Assembly: GCA_904374805.1 (NCBI GenBank)
Contig: CAJFEW010000032.1
Span: forward strand, 1 to 38,707
Length of the DNA stretch: 38,707 bases
Direction of reading: 5' to 3'
Origin: an uncultured Neglectibacter sp.
Lineage (GTDB): Bacteria > Bacillota > Clostridia > Oscillospirales > Acutalibacteraceae
Both the position numbers and the translations under genes were made by a program. The notes under the pieces are model-generated. The model was not told the DNA's origin, ran no database searches, and was given only the letters and a program-made list of their open reading frames with translations. Each line of letters begins with the position of its first letter. Position 1 is the first letter of the stretch. This document shows, one piece after another, positions 24,905 through 32,807 of this stretch.

Positions 24905-25920
24905 CCCAAACCGAGAGAGACCCGATCCGGGAGGAAACTTCCGCCCCTCTGGTGCAGCTGCGGGGCCTTTCCAAAGAGTTCCGCCAGGGCCGGGAACGGG
25001 TGTGCGCGGTGCGCTCCCTGAGCTTGGATATCTTTCCCGGGGAGGTGTTTGGGCTGGTGGGGGAGTCCGGCTGCGGCAAGTCCACCTTAGGGCAGATGCT
25101 GGTGCGGCTGCTGGAGCCCACGGAGGGGCAGGTGCTGTTCCACGGCCGGGACGTGACACGGCCCAGCCCTCGGGAGAGAAAGGCCCTCTGCCGGAGCATG
25201 CAGATCATCTTTCAAGACCCCTACTCCTCCATTGACCCTCTGAAGCCCATTGGGTGGCTGGTGGAGGAACCTTTGCAGATTCACAAATGGGGGCAAAGCC
25301 GCCAGGAGCGGCGGGAACGGGCGCTGGACATGCTGCGGGCTGTGGGCTTGGACGAAACCTACTGGAACCGGCTGCCGGGGGAACTTTCCGGGGGCCAGCG
25401 CCAGCGGGTGGCCATCGCCATCGCCTTGGTGCTGCATCCGGAGTTTGTGGTCTGCGACGAGCCGGTGTCTGCCCTGGATGTGTCCGTGCAGGCCCAGGTG
25501 CTCAACCTGCTGCTGGAGCTTCGCCGGAAACTGGGGCTGACCTATCTGTTTATCTCCCACGACTTGCACGTGGTCTCCTACCTGGCGGACCGGGTGGGAG
25601 TCATGTATTTGGGGGAGCTGGTAGAGCTGGGCAGCTGCGGCGCCCTGGTGCAGCATCCCCTGCACCCCTATACCCGAGCGCTGTTTTCCGCCTCTGCAGA
25701 GGGGGAAGGACGGATTGTGCTGTCCGGGGACTTGCCCAGCCCGGCCCATCCGCCGGAGGGCTGCCCGTTCCACACCCGGTGTTTTGCCTGCGGGGAGCGC
25801 TGCCGGCAGGAGAAACCCCTTTTGCGCCAGGTGGAGCCAGGGCGGCTGTGCGCCTGCCACCGGGCGGAGGAGTTCCTGGCAGAGGGCTTGGGCAACTCCT
25901 CTGGAAAGCCCTTGACTTAA
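24901..25920 (+). CDS. Peptide ABC transporter ATPase, DppF type (operon 2)
   Basis: A 339-residue ATPase, partner of the previous gene. Walker A is GESGCGKST, followed by LGQMLVRLLEPTEG, the Q-loop IIFQDPYSSIDP, signature LSGGQRQRVAIAIAL, Walker B EFVVCDEPVSALDVS and switch His ISHDLH. The C-terminal cysteines are GCPFHTRCFACGERC and CACH. Start at ATG 24901 within the ATGA overlap; a longer frame has no ribosome site of its own. Last gene of operon 2. The promoter of the next gene overlaps its stop codon. Confidence 0.96.
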   Translation: MTQTERDPIREETSAPLVQLRGLSKEFRQGRERVCAVRSLSLDIFPGEVFGLVGESGCGKSTLGQMLVRLLEPTEGQVLFHGRDVTRPSPRERKALCRSMQIIFQDPYSSIDPLKPIGWLVEEPLQIHKWGQSRQERRERALDMLRAVGLDETYWNRLPGELSGGQRQRVAIAIALVLHPEFVVCDEPVSALDVSVQAQVLNLLLELRRKLGLTYLFISHDLHVVSYLADRVGVMYLGELVELGSCGALVQHPLHPYTRALFSASAEGEGRIVLSGDLPSPAHPPEGCPFHTRCFACGERCRQEKPLLRQVEPGRLCACHRAEEFLAEGLGNSSGKPLT

Positions 25921-25942
25921 ACCGAACTTTATGTGCTAAAAT
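25912..25942 (+). promoter_or_regulatory. Promoter of the aldo/keto reductase gene
   Basis: ttgact (25912-25917), inside the last codons of the ATPase gene, and taaaat (25937-25942) with a 19-bp spacer and an extended -10 TG at 25934-25935. Confidence 0.6.
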
Positions 25943-25994
25943 GGATGTGCATAGCCAGAAGGAAACAAGATTCTACAGAAAGGACGGTACCACT

Positions 25995-27023
25995 ATGCAA
26001 CAGGTCACTTTGGGGAGGACGGGAATCACCGTCAATAAAAACGGCTTTGGGGCGCTGCCCATCCAGCGGGTGAGCACAGACTACGCCGGCATGCTGCTGC
26101 GCAAGGCCTTTGAGGCGGGCATCACTTATTTTGACACGGCCCGCTCCTATTCCGACAGCGAGGAAAAAATGGGCCTGGCCCTTTCCTCTGTGCGGGACAA
26201 GATCTACATCGCCACCAAGACCCCTTCCACCACGGTAGAAGGCTTTTGGAAGGATCTGGAGACCAGCCTGCGCCTGCTGAAAACAGACTACATCGACGTC
26301 TATCAATTCCACAACCCGGCCTTCTGTCCCAAGCCTGGGGACGGCACCGGGCTGTATGAGGCCATGGAGGAGGCCAAAAAGCAGGGGAAGATCCGCTTTA
26401 TCGGCATCACCAACCACCGGCTGGGTGTGGCGGAGGAAGCGGCCGCTTCCGGTCTGTACGACACGCTGCAGTTCCCCTTCTGCTATTTGGCCACTGACCG
26501 GGACATTGCCTTGGTCAACCTGTGCAAGGAGAAGGGTGTGGGCTTTATCTCTATGAAAGGCCTCTCCGGCGGGCTGATCACCAACTCCGCCGCGGCCTAT
26601 GCCTGGCAGGCCCAGTTTGACAACGCCCTGCCCATTTGGGGGGTGCAGAAGGAGAACGAGCTGGACGAGTTCATCTCCTACATCGACAATCCCCCCACCA
26701 TGGACGACCCGGAGATTCAGGCGGTCATCGAGAAGGACCGGAAAGAGCTGATCGGCAACTTCTGCCGGGCCTGCGGTTACTGCATGCCCTGCCCGGTGGG
26801 GATCACCATCAACCAGTGCGCCCGCATGAGCCAGCTGATCCGCCGCAGCCCCTCCGCCAACTGGCTGACCCCGGAGAGCCAGGCCATGATGATGAAAATT
26901 GAGGATTGCCTCCACTGCGGCCAGTGTAAGAGCAAATGTCCCTACGGTCTGGACACCCCCACGCTGCTGGAGCAGAACCTGGAGGACTACAAGAACATCT
27001 TGGCGGGAAAGGTGCAGGTGTAA
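25995..27023 (+). CDS. Aldo/keto reductase with C-terminal ferredoxin domain
   Basis: A 342-residue two-domain protein. Residues 1 to about 235 form an aldo/keto reductase barrel with the catalytic tetrad D47, Y52, K75 and H106 (FDTARSY, IATKTP, YQFHNP). Residues 250-325 form a double [4Fe-4S] ferredoxin-like domain with C257, C260, C263, C266 and C305, C308, C311, C315, each last Cys followed by Pro. Such fusions are common in anaerobes, where electrons may move between NAD(P)H and Fe-S proteins; the substrate is unknown. The ATG at 25995 follows AGAAAGGACGG. Monocistronic, ended by the bidirectional terminator at 27042. Confidence 0.93.
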   Translation: MQQVTLGRTGITVNKNGFGALPIQRVSTDYAGMLLRKAFEAGITYFDTARSYSDSEEKMGLALSSVRDKIYIATKTPSTTVEGFWKDLETSLRLLKTDYIDVYQFHNPAFCPKPGDGTGLYEAMEEAKKQGKIRFIGITNHRLGVAEEAAASGLYDTLQFPFCYLATDRDIALVNLCKEKGVGFISMKGLSGGLITNSAAAYAWQAQFDNALPIWGVQKENELDEFISYIDNPPTMDDPEIQAVIEKDRKELIGNFCRACGYCMPCPVGITINQCARMSQLIRRSPSANWLTPESQAMMMKIEDCLHCGQCKSKCPYGLDTPTLLEQNLEDYKNILAGKVQV

Positions 27024-27041
27024 GTCTCCGGCACAGAAAAG

Positions 27042-27073
27042 AAAAAGGCTGTTCAGAGGGAACAGCCTTTTTT
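27042..27073. terminator. Bidirectional terminator between convergent genes
   Basis: aaaaaggctgttc pairs with gaacagccttttt in a long stem with a 4-nt loop, with T6 on the plus side and T5 on the minus side. It serves the reductase (+) and the metallo-hydrolase (-). Confidence 0.93.
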
Positions 27074-27087
27074 GTATGCGCTTTGTG

Positions 27088-27876
27088 TTACAGCTGGTAG
27101 ACGGACCCGTCGTCGGCGAATTCCACCTGGTCGCCTAAAATGGCCCGGGCGGCCTGGAGTTCCCCGGAAAAGTCCTGCAGAATCTCCACTCCGTGGTGGT
27201 AGAACACCAGCTTTCCGGTGCGGATGCCGGAGTTTTTCAGCTCCCAGCACAGGGAGGCGGCTCGGTGGTGGCCCGTCTCCAAGAAGACCAGATCCGCACC
27301 TTTCATGTGGGAGAGCAGCTCGGACAGGTCCCGGAAATCCCCGGAAAAGAGCACCTTTTTCCCCTCTGCTTCCAACAGGAAAGAATAGCTCTTCCAAGAA
27401 GTCCCCGGGGCGGGCACGCCCAGGTGCAGGTTGTGAAAAGCGGTGAAGGTGATCCCGTCCCGGTGAAAGGCGGCCCCGTCCCGGAGCATGTGGGGTTCCA
27501 GGCGGAACACGGTGTCGTAGTGGCCTTCGCTGGCCAGCAGCATGGCCCGCACCCCGGCGTAGACAGACAGGTCCGGCATGTGGACTTCGATGGTCCTCCC
27601 CTGCATGGCCTCCTGGTTTTCCGGGGAGAGGGTGCAGATTTTGCGCAGGTTCCACAGCAGATGGGGCAGGCCGCCCACGTGGTCCATGTGTGTGTGGGTG
27701 ATAAAAACAGCGGCGGTGCGGGTTTGGTCGATGCCTCCCAAATAGGAGGAATAGCAGCAGTTTTCCCCGGCGTCCACATAAAACAGCTTTCCCCCGGTCT
27801 CCACGGCGACGGAGGTTTGGTGGCGGTTTGGCTGGGGCTCGGTGCCGGAGCAGCTGCCCAGTACGGTGAGTTTCAT
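27088..27876 (-). CDS. Metallo-beta-lactamase-fold hydrolase (RNase Z/AtsA-like)
   Basis: A 262-residue protein with the fold's opening LGSCSG and YVDAGENCCYS and the metal motif H61-x-H63-x-D65-H66 (THTHMDHVGG). Further ligands are probably the His of FHNLHLG, the Asp of LFSGDFRD and the His of FYHHG near the C terminus. The general shape matches RNase Z and arylsulfatase-like members more than lactamases, but the substrate cannot be assigned. The start at ATG 27876 has GGAAAGGGGAACC before it; a longer in-frame ATG 9 codons upstream overlaps this site and is less likely. It is transcribed from its own promoter, divergent from the GH172 gene. Confidence 0.87.
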   Translation of the reverse strand: MKLTVLGSCSGTEPQPNRHQTSVAVETGGKLFYVDAGENCCYSSYLGGIDQTRTAAVFITHTHMDHVGGLPHLLWNLRKICTLSPENQEAMQGRTIEVHMPDLSVYAGVRAMLLASEGHYDTVFRLEPHMLRDGAAFHRDGITFTAFHNLHLGVPAPGTSWKSYSFLLEAEGKKVLFSGDFRDLSELLSHMKGADLVFLETGHHRAASLCWELKNSGIRTGKLVFYHHGVEILQDFSGELQAARAILGDQVEFADDGSVYQL

Positions 27877-27917
27877 GCAAGGTTCCCCTTTCCAAATCTT
27901 CAAACAAGCTTGTGTTC

Positions 27918-27945
27918 AGCATACCATGTGGGCGAAAAATGTCAA
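27918..27945 (-). promoter_or_regulatory. Promoter of the metallo-hydrolase gene
   Basis: Minus strand TTGACA (27940-27945, perfect) and TATGCT (27918-27923), 16-bp spacer with an extended -10 TGG. Confidence 0.78.
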
Positions 27946-27997
27946 GGCGTCGGGGCAAAATGTCCCGAGAAAATCTCTGGCAGCAGGAGGGGCTTTG

Positions 27998-28006
27998 TGG
28001 TATAAT
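27998..28006 (+). promoter_or_regulatory. Extended -10 promoter of the GH172 gene
   Basis: tggtataat (TATAAT at 28001-28006), within ttgtggtataat, almost identical to the promoter of peptide operon 2 at 20334. No good -35. Confidence 0.65.
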
Positions 28007-28040
28007 GCAAAAAATATAGCTAGCGAAGGAGGATGTTTGT

Positions 28041-29138
28041 ATGTTTGGCTTTGGATGGGACTCCCTGGCGCTGCTCACCGGAGGGCAGAGCCGGGCGATC
28101 AACGGAGAAAACCCCCGGGGGGAAAAGGGGAGAGGCGGCATGGCCTCCAGCGGGCTGGGCCCTTCCCGGAAGGGATCTCCCTGCCTGGGAGAGATACAGC
28201 CTGGAGAGACCGCCCTGCTGGGAGAGATAGAAGGCTCCGGCGTGATCTCCCACATTTGGATCACCGTGACGGACCGGACCAGCGACGCCGACTGCTTTGT
28301 GCTGCGGGATCTGGTGCTGCGCATGTACTGGGACGGGGAGGAGAAGCCCTCGGTGGAGGCGCCTTTGGGAGACTTCTTCTGCTGCGGGTTTGCCCAGGGC
28401 TGTCTGGTCAATTCCCTGCCCATTGCGGTGAATCCCAGCCGGGGATTTAACTGCTATTTCCCCATGCCGTTCCGCAAAGGGGCTAAGCTCACCGTGGAAA
28501 ACCAGCACAAAAACCCGGTGCCAGCCTTCTTTTATCAGATCGATTACTGCCTGAAGCCCGTGCCGGAGGAAGCGGGGTATTTTCACGCCCAGTGGCGGCG
28601 GCAGCGCCTGACGGAAAAAGCCCAGGATTACGTGGTGCTGGACAACGTGCGGGGGCGGGGCCAGTACGTGGGCACCTATCTGGCCCTGACCACTTTGGAG
28701 CGGTACTGGTGGGGCGAGGGTGAAATGAAGTTTTACCTGGACGGGGACACCGATTACCCCACCATCTGCGGCACCGGCACGGAGGACTACTTCGGCGGGG
28801 CTTGGAGCTTTGCCCACCAGGAGAACGGCAAAACCGTGGAGCAGACTTACTGCACCCCCTTTTTGGGGTATCCCTTCTACTCCCACCACGACACCACTGT
28901 GCACAACAACTATCACAACGACGACTGCCCGCCCATGCGGGGGTTTTACCGCTGGCACATTCCGGACCCCATTCACTTTGAGAAGGACATCCGGGTGACC
29001 CTGCAGCAGATTGGGGTCTGTCACCGAGGGCTGTTCGAGCGCCAGGACGACGTGGCCACGGTGGCCTACTGGTATCAGGACAAGCCCTACACGGACTTTC
29101 CCCCGCTGCCGGACCGGGAGTACCGCTGGCCCCGGTGA
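28041..29138 (+). CDS. GH172 family glycoside hydrolase (DUF2961)
   Basis: A 365-residue protein matching DUF2961, now glycoside hydrolase family 172. Visible family blocks are GEIEGSGVISHIWIT, LRMYWDGEEKPSVEAPLGDFF, the central FNCYFPMPFRKGAKLTVEN and the strongly conserved GTGTEDYF, where E248 is a candidate catalytic acid. Known members act on alpha-D-fructofuranosides, difructose anhydrides or arabinofuranosides. No signal peptide is seen, so it should work in the cytoplasm on imported sugars. GAAGGAGGA precedes the ATG. It has its own promoter; no sugar transporter lies nearby. The nearby GH31 gene may reflect plant or fructan sugar use. Confidence 0.88.
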   Translation: MFGFGWDSLALLTGGQSRAINGENPRGEKGRGGMASSGLGPSRKGSPCLGEIQPGETALLGEIEGSGVISHIWITVTDRTSDADCFVLRDLVLRMYWDGEEKPSVEAPLGDFFCCGFAQGCLVNSLPIAVNPSRGFNCYFPMPFRKGAKLTVENQHKNPVPAFFYQIDYCLKPVPEEAGYFHAQWRRQRLTEKAQDYVVLDNVRGRGQYVGTYLALTTLERYWWGEGEMKFYLDGDTDYPTICGTGTEDYFGGAWSFAHQENGKTVEQTYCTPFLGYPFYSHHDTTVHNNYHNDDCPPMRGFYRWHIPDPIHFEKDIRVTLQQIGVCHRGLFERQDDVATVAYWYQDKPYTDFPPLPDREYRWPR

Positions 29139-29156
29139 GGAATTTTCCTCTTGGGG

Positions 29157-29184
29157 TTGACTGTGCGCAGGAATGTGGTATACT
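29157..29184 (+). promoter_or_regulatory. Promoter of the DUF134-NifX gene
   Basis: ttgact (29157-29162) and tatact (29179-29184), 16-bp spacer, with extended -10 TGTGG. Confidence 0.75.
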
Positions 29185-29224
29185 GGACTATATAAATAGC
29201 ATATGCCAGAAATGAGGTGGGAAC

Positions 29225-29980
29225 ATGCCCAGGCCCTGTAAACGGCGCAGGGTGTGCGCGCTGCCGGCGTGCCGCAGGTTTGGCAGCCTGGAAGGGACCG
29301 GCGCGCCGCAGCCTTTGGAGATGACCGTAGACGAATTTGAATCCATCCGCCTGCTGGATTGGGTGGGGCTCACCCAAGAGGAGGCCGCGGCCCGCATGGG
29401 CGTGGCCAGGGCCACTGTCCAGGGGATCTATACCAGCGCCCGCAAAAAGTTGGCGGGCTGCCTGGTGGAGGGCTGGGAGCTGCGCATCCAGGGCGGCCAG
29501 TATGAGCTTTGCCCCGGTCCGGGGACGGGATGGGGCTGTTCCCCCTGCCCCAGGCGTGCGAAACAAGGAGAGATGTGCATGAAAATCGCAGTAACCTATG
29601 AAAACGGCCAGGTGTTCCAGCACTTCGGCCACACGGCTCAGTTTAAGATCTACCAGGTGGAGGAGGGCCAGGTGACCTCTGCACAGGTGGTGGACACCAA
29701 CGGCTCCGGCCACGGGGCCCTGGCCGGCTTTTTGAAGGACCAGGGTGTGGACACCCTCCTCTGCGGAGGCATTGGAGGCGGCGCCAAGACCGCTCTGGCC
29801 CAAGCGGGCATTGAGCTGTACGGAGGCGTTTCCGGCAGCGCCGACCAGGCGGTGGAAGATCTGCTGGCGGGGCGTCTGGTGTTTCAGCCGGATATCCTCT
29901 GCAGCCACCACGGCCACGGGGAAGGCCATTCCTGCGGAGAGCACCACGCCTGCGGCGAAGGCCACTCCTGCCATTCCTAA
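29225..29980 (+). CDS. DUF134 helix-turn-helix fused to NifX/NafY-like domain
   Basis: A 251-residue two-domain protein. Residues 1 to about 100 are DUF134, a small domain with a sigma-70-like helix-turn-helix (LTQEEAAARMGVARATVQGIYTSA near residues 49-72) and paired Cys near the start (CALPACRRF). Residues 119-225 match the dinitrogenase iron-molybdenum cofactor-binding domain (MKIAVTYENGQVFQHFGH, and a LCGGIGGGAKTAL stretch). A His/Cys-rich tail (about 226-251) could bind metal. The fusion is seen in other clostridia, function unknown; no nitrogenase genes are present, so a role in metal or Fe-S sensing is inference. An internal ribosome site before residue 119 may allow the second domain to be made alone. 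Confidence 0.88.
   Translation: MPRPCKRRRVCALPACRRFGSLEGTGAPQPLEMTVDEFESIRLLDWVGLTQEEAAARMGVARATVQGIYTSARKKLAGCLVEGWELRIQGGQYELCPGPGTGWGCSPCPRRAKQGEMCMKIAVTYENGQVFQHFGHTAQFKIYQVEEGQVTSAQVVDTNGSGHGALAGFLKDQGVDTLLCGGIGGGAKTALAQAGIELYGGVSGSADQAVEDLLAGRLVFQPDILCSHHGHGEGHSCGEHHACGEGHSCHS
29565..29581 (+). promoter_or_regulatory. Internal ribosome binding site within the DUF134-NifX gene
   Basis: aaggag (29565-29570) lies 8 nt before an in-frame ATG (29579-29581, Met119) that opens the NifX-like domain. Spacing and strength match real start sites in this window. Possibly a relic of two separate genes or a working second start. Confidence 0.5.
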
Positions 29981-30009
29981 CCCTGTTGCAGCGAGCCCAG
30001 AATAAGAAG

Positions 30010-30049
30010 AAAACAGCGATCCCCGGCACAAGCTGGAGGTCGCTGTTTT
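30010..30049. terminator. Terminator after the DUF134-NifX gene
   Basis: aaaacagcga (30010-30019) pairs with tcgctgtttt (30040-30049), a 10-bp perfect stem with A/T flanks, then gtct. It may work in both directions. Confidence 0.82.
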
Positions 30050-30149
30050 GTCTGCAAGGGGCTCCCTGACGCAGCGGCCGGGGAGGGGGGCGAGGGTCTT
30101 CTTGGTTGCAGGGTTGCCCCAAGGGCCTCCGGCAAAAGGCGGCTGAGAA

Positions 30150-30188
30150 GGAAGCTTCCCCGGCATCCCCGAGGAGCTTCCTTTTTTT
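30150..30188 (+). terminator. Second plus-strand terminator before the convergent GH31 gene
   Basis: ggaagct (30150-30156) pairs with agcttcc (30175-30181), followed by seven T. The 100 nt between this and the previous terminator hold no gene, but a short RNA ending here cannot be excluded. No promoter is seen for it. The rest to 30262 is empty. Confidence 0.8.
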
Positions 30189-30262
30189 CCTTGGGGTCGA
30201 ACCCGCAAAGGGAGATCCCCTGGCGCAGCCGGGGGGTCTGTTATAGATGGCAGGGAGCTTTT

Positions 30263-32578
30263 TTACAGGGAGAAGGTCACCGGTTCCAGGGAATCGTTGA
30301 CCTGCAGGCACAGGCCCAGCGGGGTGTCCTCCGCCTTTGCGCCGGACAGGTCTTGCACCTGGTGGATATTCCGCAGCATCACCCGCAGGCCCTGGGCCTT
30401 GCCCGCAAAGGTGAGGGTGACGCGGCCGCCCTGGTTGTTGGCCCAGGCCTGGAGCAAGTCGTTGCCGTACCTGTCCTTCACATCGGTGTGGGCCTGGTCC
30501 TTCAGGGCGAACAGGTGGAGGGTCAAGTCCTTGCCGTAGTCGTATTCCACCTGTTGGTCGTCGGCGCCCACCGGCAGCAGGGTGTTTTCCCGGACCATCA
30601 GAGGCAGGCTCATAAAATCGTGGACTTCGTGCTGCCAGCTGCCCCCTTCTACCACCCGGTTGTCCAGCAAGTTGGTCCAGGTGCCCTGGGGCAGGTAGTA
30701 GTCCACGTCTCCCTCTTTAGTGAACACCGGGGCCACCAGCAGCCGGTCTCCCAGCATGTACTGCCGGTCCAGAGAGGCGCAGGGAATGTCCTCGGGGAAT
30801 TCCAGCACCATGGCCCGCATGGTGGGCACGCCGGTCTCGTGGGTGTACACCGCCTGGGCATAGAGATAGGGCATCAAGGTGCACTTTAGATTGGTGAATT
30901 TCCGCAGCACGTCCACAGATTCCTCCCCAAAGAGCCAGGGCACCCGGTAGGAGTTGGACCCATGCAGCCGGCTGTGGGTGGACAGCAGCCCAAAGGCCGC
31001 CCAGCGCTTGTAGACGTCGTCGGGGGCGGTGCCCTCAAAGCCGGAGATGTCGTGGCTCCAGAAGCCAAAGCCCGACAGGCACAGGGAAAGCCCTGCCCGC
31101 AGGGATTCTCCCATGGACAGGTAGTTGGAGGTGCAGTCCCCGCCCCAGTGCACAGGGAACTTCTGGCCGCCCACGGTGGCGCTGCGGGCGAACAGGCAGG
31201 CCTGGTTTTTGCCCTTGGTCTCTTCCAGCAGTTGGAACACGCATTTGTTATACAGGTAAGGATAGTAGTTGTGCATCAACTCCGGGTCGCTGCCGTCGTA
31301 GTAGACCACGTCTGTGGGGATGCGCTCGCCAAAGTCGGTTTTGAAGCAGTCCACCCCCTGGTCCAGCAGGGCGCGCAGCTTGTCCTGGTACCAGTTCCAG
31401 GCGCCGGGGTTGGTGAAGTCCACAATGCCCATGCCTGCCTGCCACAAATCCCACTGCCACACGTCCCCGTTTGGCCGCTTGAGCAGGTAGCCCAGTTCCA
31501 TGGCCTCCCGGAACAGGGGGGATTTCTGGCCGATGTAGGGGTTGATCCACACGCAGATCTTCAGGCCGAACTCCTCCTTCATGCGGGCCAGCATGGCGGG
31601 GGCGTCGTCAAACATGGCTTTGTCCCAGGTGAAGTTGCACCACTGGTTTTCCGCCATCCAGTAGCAGTCGAAGTGGAACACGTGCAGGGGGATGTGCCGC
31701 TGCCGCATGCCCTCCACAAAGCTGCGCACGGTGGCCTCGTCGTAGCTGGTGGTGAAAGAGGTGGTCAGCCACAGGCCGAAACTCCACGCAGGGGGCAAAG
31801 CTGGCCGGCCGGTGAGGGCGGTGTAATTTTGCAGCACGGTTTTCCCGTCGCCGCCGCCGATGACCATAAAGTCGGTCTTTTCCCCGGGCAGGGAGAACTG
31901 CACCCGGGTCACCGCCTCCGAGCAGATTTCATAGGACACTTTGCCGCTGGAGTTGACAAAGACCCCGTAGCCCTTGTTGGTCAAGTAGAAGGGGATGTTT
32001 TTGTAGGCGATCTCCGAGGAGGTGCCGCCGTCCTCGTTCCACATGTCCACCACCTGGCCGTTTTTCACAAAGGGGGTAAAGCGTTCCCCCAGGCCGTAGA
32101 CGTTTTCCCCGATGCCCAGGTCCAACTGCACCCGCATAAAGGGGCCCTCCGGGGTTTTCATGGTGCTGATCATGGCGTGGCCAAACCGGTCGCCCACCCG
32201 GGTGAGGAATTTCCCGTCGTAGTAGTAGGTGAAGGAGGCGGGGTTCTGGGTGATGCGCAGCTCCGTTTTTCCGCTGCGGACGGACAGCCCCCCTGCAAAC
32301 TCCGTCACCTCCAAGGGCAGGTCCTCCAGGTCCATTTCGAACGCGGGTTCTTTTTGGGCGCTGCCCATAAAGTGCCACGCCTGCAGGCGAAGAATGTCTT
32401 GTTTCGGGGAAGAGACGTACATTTCCAGCACAGGGCCGCCCATGGCCCGTTCGTCCTGGGGATAGGGGACGGCGTACAAGTACACCCGGTTTTGTTCCAC
32501 CCGGACTTCTCGGATTTGCACGCAATCGGCGTTTTCCACGCCAGGCAGATTGAGCCAATAGCCTTTGGTAAATTTCAT
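30263..32578 (-). CDS. yicI: GH31 alpha-xylosidase (YicI type)
   Basis: A 771-residue enzyme, almost exactly the length of E. coli YicI (772). It should release alpha-xylose from the ends of xyloglucan oligosaccharides (isoprimeverose). Domain order: N-terminal beta-sandwich (to about 240), catalytic barrel with FHFDCYWM, and C-terminal sheets. The nucleophile is D415 in KTDFGERIPTDV (YicI D416) and the acid/base is D481 in HWGGDCTSN (YicI D482). The KTDFGE/PTDV block sets YicI-type enzymes apart from alpha-glucosidases. It starts at ATG 32578 after AAAGGAG. Cytoplasmic, no signal peptide. It is divergent from a phosphodiesterase gene across a palindrome. A relaxed alpha-glucosidase activity remains possible. 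Confidence 0.94.
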   Translation of the reverse strand: MKFTKGYWLNLPGVENADCVQIREVRVEQNRVYLYAVPYPQDERAMGGPVLEMYVSSPKQDILRLQAWHFMGSAQKEPAFEMDLEDLPLEVTEFAGGLSVRSGKTELRITQNPASFTYYYDGKFLTRVGDRFGHAMISTMKTPEGPFMRVQLDLGIGENVYGLGERFTPFVKNGQVVDMWNEDGGTSSEIAYKNIPFYLTNKGYGVFVNSSGKVSYEICSEAVTRVQFSLPGEKTDFMVIGGGDGKTVLQNYTALTGRPALPPAWSFGLWLTTSFTTSYDEATVRSFVEGMRQRHIPLHVFHFDCYWMAENQWCNFTWDKAMFDDAPAMLARMKEEFGLKICVWINPYIGQKSPLFREAMELGYLLKRPNGDVWQWDLWQAGMGIVDFTNPGAWNWYQDKLRALLDQGVDCFKTDFGERIPTDVVYYDGSDPELMHNYYPYLYNKCVFQLLEETKGKNQACLFARSATVGGQKFPVHWGGDCTSNYLSMGESLRAGLSLCLSGFGFWSHDISGFEGTAPDDVYKRWAAFGLLSTHSRLHGSNSYRVPWLFGEESVDVLRKFTNLKCTLMPYLYAQAVYTHETGVPTMRAMVLEFPEDIPCASLDRQYMLGDRLLVAPVFTKEGDVDYYLPQGTWTNLLDNRVVEGGSWQHEVHDFMSLPLMVRENTLLPVGADDQQVEYDYGKDLTLHLFALKDQAHTDVKDRYGNDLLQAWANNQGGRVTLTFAGKAQGLRVMLRNIHQVQDLSGAKAEDTPLGLCLQVNDSLEPVTFSL

Positions 32579-32620
32579 TGAAAGACGCTCCTTTCTACTG
32601 GGGCTTTTTCCTGGGGCCTG

Positions 32621-32649
32621 TTGAAAAACAGGCGGGAAGGGTATATAGT
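32621..32649 (+). promoter_or_regulatory. Promoter of the glycerophosphodiesterase gene
   Basis: ttgaaa (32621-32626) and tatagt (32644-32649) with a 17-bp spacer. The -10 touches the left arm of the palindrome. Confidence 0.72.
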
Positions 32650-32717
32650 ATAAGGGCAACACCGGCCAAAGCCTGTGACAGGCTGCGCTTGGCGCCGGAG
32701 TGTTGCCCTTATTATAC
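32648..32717. repeat. 70-bp palindrome between divergent GH31 and phosphodiesterase genes
   Basis: Left arm starts gtataagggcaacac and right arm ends gtgttgcccttattatac. Inner parts ccggccaa and ttggcgccgg pair, and gcctg-tga-caggc closes the loop, so nearly the whole 70 bp folds as one imperfect hairpin. The arms overlap both -10 boxes, and both predicted transcripts begin with AAGGGCAACAC. It could be a shared operator or a leader hairpin of both mRNAs. Confidence 0.75.
32711..32716 (-). promoter_or_regulatory. -10 box of the alpha-xylosidase promoter
   Basis: Perfect TATAAT on the minus strand at the edge of the palindrome; the matching -35 (about 32734-32739, TACCAT) is poor, which would suit an activator-dependent promoter. 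Confidence 0.55.
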
Positions 32718-32807
32718 CGGAACGGCGGGGAAAATGGTAGCGGCAAGCCGCCGGAATTTTTGGCTGCCCCAGGAAGGATGCGGGCGGCCCTGCGGGAGGA
32801 AACCGAG

